From JACWAE01 sp963847595 (GTDB taxonomy: Bacteria; Chloroflexota; Dehalococcoidia; SZUA-161): a DNA stretch of 64,000 bases. Where the stretch lies: assembly GCA_963847595.1 (NCBI GenBank), contig CAWKAJ010000001.1, positions 772,468 to 836,467 on the forward strand, given 5' to 3'. Of the stretch, positions 34,900 to 44,348 are shown piece after piece. The position numbers were made by a program, and so were the translations under genes. Below the pieces are notes generated by a model. The model saw nothing but the letters and a program-made list of their open reading frames with translations, made no database searches and was not told where the DNA came from. The stretch's first letter is position 1; each line of letters opens with the position of its first letter.

Positions 34900-34929
34900 A
34901 TTCTCACTTCCCCGAAAATAATTGTCAAA
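34900..34929 (-). promoter_or_regulatory. candidate promoter for the two-component operon
   Basis: On the minus strand ttgaca (34929-34924), an 18-base gap, then gagaat (34905-34900), about 38 bases before the regulator start. Confidence 0.45.
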
Positions 34930-34934
34930 TGATT

Positions 34935-34973
34935 GAGCGAAGGGGCGACCTAAATTCGAGGCGTCCCTTCGCT
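34935..34973 (-). terminator. strong hairpin after the DUF5666 gene
   Basis: A 10-bp perfect outer stem (gagcgaaggg / cccttcgctc) with further imperfect pairing inside, between the exporter operon and the two-component operon. There is no long T-run. Confidence 0.5.
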
Positions 34974-35006
34974 CCCCATTAGCCCTTACCTAAATCAGCA
35001 AGACAC

Positions 35007-35507
35007 TTACTGGCTCGATGCGCCTCCTCCGAAAGAAGGCAAGGTAAAACCAGAGATTATGGTTATACTCCTGGCCTCGATAGAGCCGTCTGCATTCGTA
35101 TTGCCCGAAACAGTGATATTCTCGCCAAGCGAGATATCCCCCAGGCTGCCCTCGCTCATCTTCTGTATGGAAGTGCTGTTACCGATGTCAACCAGAACAG
35201 TAGTGCCCGTACGAGTGTTGAGTGTTACTATATTACCTTCAACCTTCTCCACTGTGCCTATTGTAGTTCCATTGCCCGAAGAAATTCCTGTGTAGTTCCC
35301 TGGCAACCGGAAATTTCCCTGCCCCGTGGTACCACTCCCCAGCCCCGTGGTAGAAGAGGACTGGCCTATCTGGCTGACCAATGTCTGGCGGGCTTCTGAC
35401 TTGCCCTGGCTCTTGCCAATGGCTACTCCTCCTGCCAGCGCACCGCCGATAGCACTGCCCAAGATGACCGCCACCACCAGCAAGGTTACAAAAGATTTCG
35501 TTTTCAT
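35007..35507 (-). CDS. DUF5666-type secreted protein
   Basis: A 166-residue protein with an N-terminal signal or anchor (LLVVAVILGSAIGGALAGG), a Ser/Gly-rich linker, and a small beta domain (TIGTVEKVEGNIVTLNTRTG then GDISLGENITVSG) resembling DUF5666, an OB-like fold. It closes with SFGGGASSQ. It is 12 bases after the exporter permease, so it is probably part of that extracytoplasmic system. Its role is unknown. Confidence 0.7.
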   Translation of the reverse strand: MKTKSFVTLLVVAVILGSAIGGALAGGVAIGKSQGKSEARQTLVSQIGQSSSTTGLGSGTTGQGNFRLPGNYTGISSGNGTTIGTVEKVEGNIVTLNTRTGTTVLVDIGNSTSIQKMSEGSLGDISLGENITVSGNTNADGSIEARSITIISGFTLPSFGGGASSQ

Positions 35508-35519
35508 GGTTATCCTCCC

Positions 35520-36770
35520 TTATTCATAGCGCAACGCTTCGATAGGTTTGAGACGGGCAGCCCGGTAAGCTGGGTAGAGCCCGAAGAGTATCCCTATAGC
35601 TGCTGAAACGCATACCGCCAGAATGGGTATGTCAGCAGATATCACCGTATGAATTGTCTGCCCGCCCACAGTCACCCCGGAGATGAGGCTTGAGATACCC
35701 CAGCCCACAAGCACACCAATCGCGCCGCCGATCAGGCTCATCAAAGCAGCCTCTATCAAAAATTGAAGCAGGATGTTGCCCCGCTTGGCGCCCAATGCCT
35801 TGCGGATGCCTATCTCCCGCGTACGTTCCGTGACAGACACCAGCATGATATTCATGATGCCGATGCCCCCCACCAGGAGGGAGATGCCGGCGATAGCACC
35901 TAACAGGATAACCCACACCTGAGTGGAGTTCTGCAGGCTTTGTATCAAACTATTTTGGCTGGTGATAGTGAAATCGTCCTGGCTATTTGTGATATTGTGC
36001 CGCTGCTCCAGGAGAGAAGTTATCTGCTGGGTAGCAGCGTTAACCTGATTAGCGTTTACCACCTGGACACTAATAGTCGAAACGTTACGCGCTCCGGTAG
36101 CAGTTCTCGACGAAGATAAGCGGTACATCACACTGGTTATGGGGGCCATGACTACATCGTCCTGAGAGCCTAAACCTGTACTCCCCTTAGTCTGCAACAC
36201 CCCTATCACCGTGAATCGCAGCCCGTTTATCATGACATATTGACCCACAGGGCTCGTATCCGGGAATAGAGTATCCGCCACACTGCTGCCCAGCACTGCT
36301 ACCATTGAGTTGGCCTCTACTTGCGCATCTGAGATAAAGTCACCTTCTGCCACCTGGTAGTCGCGCACGGACTGGTAATCCGGCGTCACGCCGATAATCT
36401 CAGTTCGTGCGTTCTCGCTCCCGGCCACCACCTGGGCAAAGCTGTCAACCTCAGGGGCCACCGCCGCCACAGAAGGAGCCAGACTCGAGTCGGCGGCCAG
36501 TGCGTTGGCATCCGCCAGGGTCAATGTGGCAGCGCTCCCCTGCGCCCCCCGTACCACTCCCGTGGAGCTTGCGCCCGGGCGAACGAAGAGCAAATTGGTG
36601 CCCAGCGATTCGATATTGGAGGTTATGGCTGACTGAGAGCCTTGACCTATAGACATCAATGCTATCACGGCAGCTACTCCAATGATTATGCCCAGCACTG
36701 TCAGGGAAGAGCGCATCTTGTTAGTGGTCAGCGCCGTTAAAGCCGTACGTACCGTCCTTGCCAGATTCAT
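35520..36770 (-). CDS. MacB-like ABC transporter permease
   Basis: About 416 residues. It has an N-terminal transmembrane helix (MRSSLTVLGIIIGVAAVIAL), a large extracytoplasmic MacB-PCD domain (to about residue 290) and three C-terminal helices with the FtsX motif TERTREIGIRKALGAKRG. The start is the ATG at 36770 with gaggcgagg upstream; the longer frame to 36842 overlaps the ATPase gene. It works with the ATPase and the membrane-fusion protein just upstream to export a peptide, lipid or toxin. The substrate is unknown. Confidence 0.9.
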   Translation of the reverse strand: MNLARTVRTALTALTTNKMRSSLTVLGIIIGVAAVIALMSIGQGSQSAITSNIESLGTNLLFVRPGASSTGVVRGAQGSAATLTLADANALAADSSLAPSVAAVAPEVDSFAQVVAGSENARTEIIGVTPDYQSVRDYQVAEGDFISDAQVEANSMVAVLGSSVADTLFPDTSPVGQYVMINGLRFTVIGVLQTKGSTGLGSQDDVVMAPITSVMYRLSSSRTATGARNVSTISVQVVNANQVNAATQQITSLLEQRHNITNSQDDFTITSQNSLIQSLQNSTQVWVILLGAIAGISLLVGGIGIMNIMLVSVTERTREIGIRKALGAKRGNILLQFLIEAALMSLIGGAIGVLVGWGISSLISGVTVGGQTIHTVISADIPILAVCVSAAIGILFGLYPAYRAARLKPIEALRYE

Positions 36771-36783
36771 TGTCCTCGCCTCA

Positions 36784-37503
36784 TCATGAAAGTTTCCCTG
36801 CCCCACCTTGCACGGCCAACTGTCCCTCAACAATCTGGCCATCTCTGAGGAAGATAATGCGCTGCGTGTGGGCTGCTATTCCCTGTTCATGAGTCACCAC
36901 CACTACAGTGATGCCGTCCTTTTTGTTGAGTTCCTCCAGGATAGCTATGATGTCCAAGCTCGACTTGCTGTCCAGATTGCCAGTCGGCTCATCAGCAAGT
37001 ATGATGGCAGGACTGTTGACCAGAGCCCGGGCAATGGCTACCCTCTGCTGCTCGCCGCCGGAAAGCTCATTCGGCTTGTGGGTGGCCCGGTGGCTCATGC
37101 CTACCCTCTCCAAAGCCTCCAGCGCCAGCTTTTTGCTGTTGCTCTTGTTGCTATAGAGCAGTGGCAACTCCACATTGGCCACGGCTGAGGTACGAGCCAG
37201 CAGGTTAAAGTTCTGAAACACAAAACCGATCTTCCTGTTCCTGACGTCAGCCAGTTGCGAGTCGGAGAGCCTGCTCACCTCAACCCCATCGAGCGAATAG
37301 CTGCCTGAGGTGGGTACATCGAGACAGCCCAGGATGTTCATAAGAGTTGACTTGCCGCACCCGGAGGGGCCCATGATAGCCACCATCTCACCCTTTGCGA
37401 TGCTACAGCTCAATCCGCGCAGTGCCTGAACCTCTACCTGGCCGCCTATCTGGTATGTCTTAACGATGTCCTTGAGTTCAATTATGTTCTTGAGTTCAAT
37501 CAT
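36784..37503 (-). CDS. MacB/LolD-like ABC ATPase
   Basis: About 239 residues: Walker A GPSGCGKSTLMN, Q-loop FVFQNFNLL, signature LSGGEQQRVAIARAL, Walker B IILADEPTGNLD and the His switch VVTHEQG. The N-terminus contains a short in-phase repeat (IELKN-IIELKD). The ATG at 37503 has aggtgg upstream. It lies between the membrane-fusion gene (10-base gap) and the permease (13-base gap). Confidence 0.92.
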   Translation of the reverse strand: MIELKNIIELKDIVKTYQIGGQVEVQALRGLSCSIAKGEMVAIMGPSGCGKSTLMNILGCLDVPTSGSYSLDGVEVSRLSDSQLADVRNRKIGFVFQNFNLLARTSAVANVELPLLYSNKSNSKKLALEALERVGMSHRATHKPNELSGGEQQRVAIARALVNSPAIILADEPTGNLDSKSSLDIIAILEELNKKDGITVVVVTHEQGIAAHTQRIIFLRDGQIVEGQLAVQGGAGKLS

Positions 37504-37513
37504 ATTTATCCAC

Positions 37514-38941
37514 CTAGCGTCCAATGAATACCGCGCCCCCGCCACCAAAACCACCTAGCCCCAAACCTCCCCGTAAAGTGCTGCTGGAAGTGCTACTAGA
37601 CGTGCTGGTGGAGGTAACCACTACCATATCACCTGCGTTGAGCCCCGACACCACCTCGGTCGACGTGCCATTGCTGGAACCCAGCTTGACCGCTCTCACC
37701 TCGGGCACACCGTTAACCATCACCGTTACCGTAGGGTTAGTGGAGCTGCTGCCGCTGATAGCCGTCGAGGCTACCAGCAGGACATTGTCTACCTCTTGAG
37801 TCGTAATGGTAGCTGTAGCGCTCATCCCTTGCCGCAACTGAACCCCTGAAGGTACGGTCAAGTTAATGGTGACCGGGTATGACACCACTCCAGACTGGGA
37901 ATTTCCCAGGATTGAAATAGTGGAGACCACCCCGGAAAACTCATCGTTCGGCAGGGCATCCAGAGATACGGCCACCTTCTGCCCCACCTGCATCTGCGGG
38001 ACATCGATCTCATCCACAGTGGCGCTCACTTCGACATCAGACGGGTCTACTATCACAATGGCAACCGTACCGGCATTCACCGTCTGCCCCGCCACAATAT
38101 TTACCGCAGTCACGATACCATCGAATGGAGCCACCATGGTAGCGTTCCCCGGTGTTGCCAGCGCCTCATCGAGGGCAGCCTGAGCACTTGCCACCTGCTG
38201 CTGTTTCAACTCCAGGTCCGGAGAGCCTGGCCCCGCGTTCGTCAGCGCCTGTTCGGCTGCAGTCAGGTTGTCCTGGGCATCGGCCACAGCCTTATCCGCG
38301 TTCTGCTGGGCAATCTCAAGATTAAGGTTCGCTGTCTGTAACTGTATCGCTGCATTTTGCAAATCCCCAGCAGTGATACTTCCACTCATGAACCGCGTCA
38401 GGCTATTATTGTAATTTTGGGTGGCAGTGTCCACCGCATACTGCGCGTTGGCAATATTGAGAGGCCCCTGGGTCTGAGCATTAGAAAGCTGCTGCTGCGC
38501 TTCCTCCACAGCCCGTTGGGCATCGGCAACGCCCTGTGTCTGTGCGTTCTGCAGAGCGTCCTGTGCATCCCTCAGGGCGATTTTGTCGCTGGTCACCGAC
38601 TCCTGCCAAGATAGAATGGTTGCGTTATCGAGCTCGGCGAGTACATCACCTTGCTTAACGGAATCGCCTACCCCTGCATTCACCTCCTGCACAGTGCCCG
38701 CACTGCCGAAAGTGAGATCATCTATATTGGCGAAAACCAGGCTGCCGCTGGCGCTCACCGAGTTGGTCAGGTTTCCATACTGTACTCGCACAAGTCGGGC
38801 GTTAGCCGGAAGCGATGACGATGAGGTACTGGCGCTGCTGGCTCGGCCGTAGGCGCCGTAGAACCCCCCAACGATACCACAGACTATCAACAGCAGCACC
38901 ACCACCTGCCATGCTTTCAACGTTATAAATATCTTAAGCAT
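37514..38941 (-). CDS. MacA/HlyD-type membrane fusion protein
   Basis: About 475 residues. It has an N-terminal membrane anchor (WQVVVLLLIVCGIVGGFYGA), then a split lipoyl domain (GDSVKQGDVLAELDN and APFDGIVTAVNIVAGQTV) around a long Gln/Ala-rich helical hairpin (about residues 125-265), a beta-barrel and membrane-proximal domains. The C-terminus is Ser/Thr- then Gly-rich. It links the ABC pump to the outside; in a monoderm cell it may only span the wall region. First gene of the macAB-DUF5666 operon; ggaggga precedes the ATG at 38941. Confidence 0.88.
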   Translation of the reverse strand: MLKIFITLKAWQVVVLLLIVCGIVGGFYGAYGRASSASTSSSSLPANARLVRVQYGNLTNSVSASGSLVFANIDDLTFGSAGTVQEVNAGVGDSVKQGDVLAELDNATILSWQESVTSDKIALRDAQDALQNAQTQGVADAQRAVEEAQQQLSNAQTQGPLNIANAQYAVDTATQNYNNSLTRFMSGSITAGDLQNAAIQLQTANLNLEIAQQNADKAVADAQDNLTAAEQALTNAGPGSPDLELKQQQVASAQAALDEALATPGNATMVAPFDGIVTAVNIVAGQTVNAGTVAIVIVDPSDVEVSATVDEIDVPQMQVGQKVAVSLDALPNDEFSGVVSTISILGNSQSGVVSYPVTINLTVPSGVQLRQGMSATATITTQEVDNVLLVASTAISGSSSTNPTVTVMVNGVPEVRAVKLGSSNGTSTEVVSGLNAGDMVVVTSTSTSSSTSSSTLRGGLGLGGFGGGGAVFIGR

Positions 38942-39235
38942 CTTTCCCTCCACAATTGCTAAACAAACAATTTATCTCGTATTATGCAACCCTTATATGG
39001 AGATATTATGGATAAATTACGTTTTTCTAATGTAATTATGCTCTCGCCTTAGTAACCGAGCGGTGTTTCACCCGCCAGATTGTATTTGCTGAAGGTGGGA
39101 CAACCTTCCGCAGATGCAGCCCAAATTCCCCGCAATGAAAAATACCTTCGAGCTTGAGACCTGTGCCATTTCGCCCCCTCCCCACCGCCTCCATTGGCTT
39201 CTTAGCGATTTTACCCTTATAGTAAATAATTGAGT

Positions 39236-39293
39236 ATTAAGAAGTCATAAAATTTGGCGGGGAAAAATCATAAACTTGTAACATTTCTGGAGG
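39236..39293. repeat. dispersed ~58-bp repeat, copy 2
   Basis: Shares its first 18 bases exactly with 4472-4489 and a similar A-rich and taacattt end. The 38954-39424 gap otherwise holds an attac/gtaat inverted pair near 39018-39037, probably the exporter promoter area, and the terminator below. Confidence 0.55.
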
Positions 39294-39359
39294 ATGGCCG
39301 CTCAGTCCCATCTGGTGGAGCAGATAGCTTCACACTTTCCACTGGACTGCGGGGGAAAA

Positions 39360-39396
39360 TCTAGGGGGCATCCGCCTCGGGCGGATGCCCCCTAGA
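39360..39396 (-). terminator. strong rho-independent terminator
   Basis: A 17-bp stem (tctagggggcatccgcc and its complement) with a 3-base loop, followed by atttt on the minus strand, downstream of the FtsX-type permease. Confidence 0.85.
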
Positions 39397-39424
39397 TAAG
39401 CTGTTCGCTGTTTTCCTAAATGCC

Positions 39425-40636
39425 TTAGCTTGCCCAGATTGCGTCTATTATCTTTGTCCTTATCATGCGGAACGCGGGGATGAATGCCGAGACTGCGGCG
39501 ACGCCGCACAGTATCAACGCCGAGGATATGAGATATGGGATATTCACCGGCAGGAATACGTCCCCAAATGGGAAGTGGAAAGGATAATGTGCCTCCAGGG
39601 GCACAACGCCGTATCTGAATATCAAAGCTGCTGCAAGTATTCCCACAATCGCGTAGACAATGGCACGAAAGATGTAAGAGGTTACTATCGAAGACCCTGT
39701 TATGCCGATAGCGCGCTGTATACCGATTTGCCTTCGCTTGTTCACCAGGTCAACGTACGTAATGATGAAGATTGTGATCGCTGCCACAATAAAAGCAGTC
39801 GCCCGTAGTATGACAATTATCTGCTTAAAGCTGTCTGTCATGCTTCTCAGAAACCCTTCATAATCCTCCCAGGTCTGAAACTTCAGTCCTGGCCTAACGC
39901 CATTTATTTCCTCTATCACCGATTCCAGCTTAACGTTATCTTGAGTCTTCACATGTATGAAGGACGCCTTATCCTCCATCAAGGGGTTCATGGCATTGAA
40001 CTCTTTTTCGGTTATGTACGCTCTCACATCGCCCTGAGTCAATTCAGTATAGAATATGCCCTTCACTGTATATTCCTTCTGCACACCGCCTACATAATTG
40101 ACTGATACTCGGTCCCCCGCATGGACAGACTTGAGAGAACTTGAATAAAGCGCGAGGTCCTTCCGGTCGCTTCCGGCAATCTGAACGCCCAGAAGAATCT
40201 GGTCGGTGTCTTCCGGAGCCAGATAGCTGCCCTCAATTATGTCCTGCGAGATCTGAAACACTTTGCTGTCCTGGTCCGGATCAATGGCGTAGACCACAGT
40301 TGTAGCGCGCTCTCCTTCATAACTGATGTCAGCCCCTAGGCTATTACGTGCACATGCCGCACTAACTCCATTTAGAGACTCGATCTGGGAAACAAGCTCG
40401 CTTGCATTACCTATGGCCAGTGCTTCCCCCGCAGGCTGCACCACAACATCCCCTGACATAGTATTTATGGTTTTATCGTTGACGGTTTCCACAGCTCCAT
40501 CGAGAAGAGCAGGTGTGAAAAGGAGATTGAGGTATACCAGGATCAACATAGCGATAGTGAGCAGAAGAACCCTGACATTTCCTCTTGCTATGGACTTGAT
40601 CGCCAGGAAAGTTGCTACTTTAAGCGAGTTCATCAC
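39425..40636 (-). CDS. FtsX/MacB-type ABC permease
   Basis: A 403-residue protein with one N-terminal helix (VLLLTIAMLILVYLNLLF), a long extracytoplasmic region and three C-terminal helices. The motif VNKRRQIGIQRAIGITGSS is the FtsX counterpart of the MacB REIGIRKALG segment. It pairs with the ATPase gene 23 bases upstream. The extracytoplasmic part is distinct from the MacB copy at 35.5 kb. The substrate is unknown. Confidence 0.85.
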   Translation of the reverse strand: MMNSLKVATFLAIKSIARGNVRVLLLTIAMLILVYLNLLFTPALLDGAVETVNDKTINTMSGDVVVQPAGEALAIGNASELVSQIESLNGVSAACARNSLGADISYEGERATTVVYAIDPDQDSKVFQISQDIIEGSYLAPEDTDQILLGVQIAGSDRKDLALYSSSLKSVHAGDRVSVNYVGGVQKEYTVKGIFYTELTQGDVRAYITEKEFNAMNPLMEDKASFIHVKTQDNVKLESVIEEINGVRPGLKFQTWEDYEGFLRSMTDSFKQIIVILRATAFIVAAITIFIITYVDLVNKRRQIGIQRAIGITGSSIVTSYIFRAIVYAIVGILAAALIFRYGVVPLEAHYPFHFPFGDVFLPVNIPYLISSALILCGVAAVSAFIPAFRMIRTKIIDAIWAS

Positions 40637-40659
40637 AATCCTGCAGACTTAAACTGCCT

Positions 40660-41334
40660 CTAGATATATTCCGGAACCTGCCTGCCATCCTTCAGAAAGA
40701 CGAATCTATTAGCGTACTTCTTATCATCAGGGTCATGCGAGACGAAGACAATCGTTACCCCCAATTCTTTGTTAAGTCTCACAAGCGTCCCCATTACCCG
40801 CTCTGATGACAGGGTATCGAGATTGGCACAGGGTTCATCAGCAAATAAAATGCGCGGATCGTTAATCAGAGCCCTGGCGATAGCCACCCTTTGCTGCTCA
40901 CCCCCTGAAAGCTCCTTGGGCTTATGGTGCATGCGTTCCTTTAACCCCACTATGTCCAGCAATTCCTCTGCCCTGTTCCTGTAATCGGCTGCCTTAACGC
41001 CCAGCATCATACCGGGGAGATAGACATTCTCACGAGCAGTCATTTCTGCAAGAAGCGCAAATTCCTGGAATATATAACCCAGATACGTCAGTCGCAGCCT
41101 CGACCTCGCCCCATCTGAAAGCCTGGTTACATCGCTGCCGTCGAGGAATATCTGGCCGGAGGTAGGACGGTCGATAAGCCCGAGCTGTCTCAACAGGGTT
41201 GACTTGCCTGAGCCACTCTTGCCCATTATGCAGGTTACATCACCGGTCTCTATCCCCAGTGACACGTCGACCAGGGCTTTTACTTCAACGTTTCCCAGTT
41301 TATATATTCTGGTCAGATTCTTTACATTGATCAT
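40660..41334 (-). CDS. LolD-like ABC ATPase
   Basis: About 224 residues: Walker A GKSGSGKSTLLRQL, Q-loop YIFQEFALLAEM, signature LSGGEQQRVAIARAL, Walker B ILFADEPCANLD and the switch FVSHDPDD. The family-like start MINVKNLTRIY at 41334 is preferred over a longer frame lacking a ribosome-binding site. Partner of the permease downstream. Confidence 0.9.
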   Translation of the reverse strand: MINVKNLTRIYKLGNVEVKALVDVSLGIETGDVTCIMGKSGSGKSTLLRQLGLIDRPTSGQIFLDGSDVTRLSDGARSRLRLTYLGYIFQEFALLAEMTARENVYLPGMMLGVKAADYRNRAEELLDIVGLKERMHHKPKELSGGEQQRVAIARALINDPRILFADEPCANLDTLSSERVMGTLVRLNKELGVTIVFVSHDPDDKKYANRFVFLKDGRQVPEYI

Positions 41335-41437
41335 GTTATCCAGACCATTCTCTACACAAATCGGGTAGGTCGGAGCAACTTCCCCCACCTACCCACAAAT
41401 AAACCCCCACTGCCAATAAGGGAATCACCCAGTCTCT

Positions 41438-41953
41438 TTAAAAACCTACCTTCTCAATACGCTCGAAGGGCACCTCCACAGATACAGGCCCGATTCCTAT
41501 CCATGCCGAGCCCGCCACCTTCAGAGTAACCGAGCCCCCTTGATTATACATCTCGTACAACGCCGCTACGGCCGGGAGAGTCCCTATTTGGTTTATTATA
41601 TCAAAGTTGGTCGAGCTGCTGGCTTTGATAGTGACGTCCTCCGTTCTATCCGCACTGCCTAATTGCACCCACTTGCCATCTTCCTCGAAATAGATTACAT
41701 AGGCAATCCTGTGCAGGACAGCACCAATCCGGTTCGAATTGTGCACACTAACCGTGACATCCACTGTCACCGTAGTCAGACTGATGCCTTTAAAGCTGAT
41801 GCCCACAACGTTCACATCCGCCGTAGCTGCTTTGTTCGCCAGCCATTCCTTGCAACTCCGTACACCCGTGACAGCAAGCACGATACCGCATACCACCAGA
41901 ATGATGGCTATGACTAGAAGCCACTTGCGAGCACAGCTTTTCGATACCCTCAA
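41438..41953 (-). CDS. LEA14-like membrane-anchored protein
   Basis: A 171-residue protein with an N-terminal membrane helix (WLLVIAIILVVCGIVLAVTG) followed by a beta-sandwich domain of the LEA type 2/WHy kind (VNVVGISFKGISLTTVTVDV, VSVHNSNRIGAVLHRIAYVI). Such domains bind or shield other molecules under stress in some systems. It sits upstream of the LolD/FtsX pair on the same strand with a ~100-base gap, so a joint transcript is possible. Confidence 0.65.
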   Translation of the reverse strand: MRVSKSCARKWLLVIAIILVVCGIVLAVTGVRSCKEWLANKAATADVNVVGISFKGISLTTVTVDVTVSVHNSNRIGAVLHRIAYVIYFEEDGKWVQLGSADRTEDVTIKASSSTNFDIINQIGTLPAVAALYEMYNQGGSVTLKVAGSAWIGIGPVSVEVPFERIEKVGF

Positions 41954-42029
41954 ACGATCCCTCGTGCGCTACATTATATACAACGAAGTGGAGAACAAAA
42001 AGTTAGGAGGCGTTCTGAAAATGGCGCAA

Positions 42030-42053
42030 AAGCTCAAGACGTGATTTGAGCTT
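42030..42053 (-). terminator. terminator after the malic enzyme gene
   Basis: An 8-bp stem (aagctcaa / ttgagctt), followed on the minus strand by tttt, about 40 bases past the malic enzyme stop. Confidence 0.6.
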
Positions 42054-42091
42054 CTTAACAGTGCCTGAAGCATAGCACAGTGCGGCAGGCT

Positions 42092-43462
42092 TTATGCCCA
42101 GGGAGGCTCTTTGCAATCGGCACTGGCAAAATAGTCATCGTCTAGTTGTCGCTGAGCCAGCCCTGACGCTACAGCGGCCCTGGCGACGGCGTGAGTCACT
42201 GCCAGATGCATCTTGGAGTCAAGGGCGCTGGGCACAAGCTCTCCCTCAGCCGCAGCGCCAGCGATGGCTAAGGTAGCAGCCTTGAGCATCTCGTAATTTA
42301 TCTTTTTGGCCCTGGCGTCCAGCGTACCGCGCCAAATTCCAGGATAACCAAGCAGGTTATTAACCGACCTGCCGTCAGCAGCCATAATTGCCCCCGATGC
42401 CCTTGCCGCTTCTGGAGTGATCTCCGGATACGGGTTCGATAGAGCGAATATTATCTGCCCTTTCCTCACCTTGTTTGGGTCTATCAGGCCTCTCACCCCA
42501 GTGGTGGCGATCACAATGTCAGCCTTCTGCATGATTTCATCGAGGCTGGAGGGAATACCTCCTGCCTCCGCGTGACGTTTTATGCTGGCTTCGGTCCTCG
42601 CCGTGCCCATTGCGGGGTTCCCTGTGTACTGAAGCAGGAACTTACCGATAGAGAGGCCGGCTGCCCCCAGTCCAATGAGCCCGACCTTAGCCTCTTGTAG
42701 AGTAACCTTAGTGAGCCTGCAGGCATTTATCAAAGCTGCCAGCGTAACTACTGCCGTCCCCTTCTGGTCATCGTGCATAACAGGGATATCCAACTCTCGA
42801 GCAAGCCTGTCCTCAATGTAGAAGCATCTTGGCGATGCTATGTCTTCCAACTGGATGCCTCCGAATGTGGGGGCGATATGTTTCACCGTCTCCACAATCT
42901 CGTCTGAGTCTTTAATGTTCAACAGTATCGGTATGCCGCTGACTCCTACCAGTTGCTGGAGCAGAGCAGCTTTCCCCTCCATGACCGGCATACCCGCCAC
43001 CGCACCGATGTCCCCCAGTCCCAGTATCGCGGTCCCATCAGTGACAATAGCCACAGAATAAGGGATAGCGGTATAGGTATCCTTCCAGCTTGGCTGGCCC
43101 TCGATTAACCTGCACACTTGAGCCACACCTGGGGTATAGACTTTGCGAAGCGTGTCAAGCGAGGTGATGGGAACCGTGTTTATCATTTTAATCTTGCCGT
43201 TCTTGTGGAATTCGAGCACAGCATCCCTGACCTGCACAACCGAGACTTCTTTGAGCCTCGACACCTCGTTTATCACTTGCGAAAGTTGTTCTTCATTCTC
43301 GGCATATACATCGATGTCTCGAATCGTATAATGCGGGCCTAAGTGCACTGTTGTTATATTCCCGATGTCCACCCCGACCTTACCAATGGTTGTAGCCAGT
43401 TTGCCCAGGGTGCCCGGGATATTAGCATTCTTGCAGCGTAAAGTCCTGACAATCTTCTCCAT
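42092..43462 (-). CDS. NAD(P)-dependent malic enzyme with N-terminal ACT domain
   Basis: A 456-residue protein. Residues 1-80 form an ACT-like regulatory domain (IPGTLGKLATTIGKVGVDIGN). The catalytic part shows VTDGTAILGLGDIGAVAGMPVMEGKA, DIASPRCFYIE, PVMHDDQKGTAVVTLAAL and the dinucleotide motif IGLGAAGLSIG. It converts malate to pyruvate, CO2 and NAD(P)H. The ACT fusion suggests allosteric control by an amino acid or similar ligand. Confidence 0.92.
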   Translation of the reverse strand: MEKIVRTLRCKNANIPGTLGKLATTIGKVGVDIGNITTVHLGPHYTIRDIDVYAENEEQLSQVINEVSRLKEVSVVQVRDAVLEFHKNGKIKMINTVPITSLDTLRKVYTPGVAQVCRLIEGQPSWKDTYTAIPYSVAIVTDGTAILGLGDIGAVAGMPVMEGKAALLQQLVGVSGIPILLNIKDSDEIVETVKHIAPTFGGIQLEDIASPRCFYIEDRLARELDIPVMHDDQKGTAVVTLAALINACRLTKVTLQEAKVGLIGLGAAGLSIGKFLLQYTGNPAMGTARTEASIKRHAEAGGIPSSLDEIMQKADIVIATTGVRGLIDPNKVRKGQIIFALSNPYPEITPEAARASGAIMAADGRSVNNLLGYPGIWRGTLDARAKKINYEMLKAATLAIAGAAAEGELVPSALDSKMHLAVTHAVARAAVASGLAQRQLDDDYFASADCKEPPWA

Positions 43463-43578
43463 GAGTGCACCTCACAACTCCCGAATCGCAGGAGTCTCAA
43501 CTGTCGCCAAAGATTATAGCACACCTGTACAGGCCGCACGCATTCCTAAAGACAAACTTCAGAAAAGGTCGTTCCGGA

Positions 43579-43622
43579 ACTGGGGAGTCCCCCAAGACTA
43601 GGGGATTTAGGTGGTTGAAAAA
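43579..43622. repeat. shortened copy of the hairpin-rich repeat, copy 5 of 5
   Basis: It joins ggggagt directly to cccccaagacta and gggga and ends ggttgaaaaa. The first two hairpins (about 50 bases) are missing. Confidence 0.7.
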
Positions 43623-43698
43623 TGCTCCTTGGCTATATGCGGTCATAATTATATAATGGTAAGTATGAAGATGAGCATATCGGGCGAGAGGAGCTTCG

Positions 43699-44337
43699 AT
43701 GACTGCCAATACTGAGAGCCTTCCTTTGTTTCTGGGCTCAGTCATCTTCCTCTCAGCCTCCGGGGTGATGATGCCAGGCCCGGTGACTGCGGTTACGATT
43801 ACCAAGGGGTCGCAGCGCAAATGGGCTGGCGTCCTGGTTGCCATAGGGCATGGCATTATCGAGATACCCCTGATTCTCCTTATCTACTTCGGGCTCGCCA
43901 GCTACTTTAAAATGCCGGAGGTGAAGATAGGTGTGGGTTTGGCTGGTGGGCTGATGCTCCTCTGGATGGCCTGGGGTATGTTCCGAACCAGGCCCACAGC
44001 TCTGGATGAGAAAAAGGACACGCCCCATAGTTCCATAGTCGCGGGATTGGCGACGACCGCTGCCAGCCCTTACTTCTTCCTCTGGTGGGCCACCGTCGGC
44101 GCTGCACTCCTGGTAAGTGCCAGAACCTTCGGCAAGACGGGCATCATTGCTTTCGGTGCGGTGCACTGGTCCTTTGACCTCGTTTGGCTTTTCCTGCTCT
44201 CCTGGGTAGTCTTCAAATCGAAGAGGCTGTGGACGCCGAAGGTGACCGGCGTGATATTCGGCATTTGCGCAGCCGTTCTAGCCGGATTCGGAGCCTGGTT
44301 TATTTACTCCGGTATCAGCCTTGCCCTATCGTCTTAA
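43699..44337 (+). CDS. LysE-family amino-acid exporter
   Basis: A 212-residue membrane protein with about six hydrophobic segments and the LysE/RhtB-like start SASGVMMPGPVTAVTITKGS, which contains the family PGP motif. gagaggag precedes the ATG. It probably exports an amino acid or a similar solute. Convergent with the next gene, 11 bases apart. Confidence 0.85.
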   Translation: MTANTESLPLFLGSVIFLSASGVMMPGPVTAVTITKGSQRKWAGVLVAIGHGIIEIPLILLIYFGLASYFKMPEVKIGVGLAGGLMLLWMAWGMFRTRPTALDEKKDTPHSSIVAGLATTAASPYFFLWWATVGAALLVSARTFGKTGIIAFGAVHWSFDLVWLFLLSWVVFKSKRLWTPKVTGVIFGICAAVLAGFGAWFIYSGISLALSS

Positions 44338-44348
44338 GTTAGGGGCAA

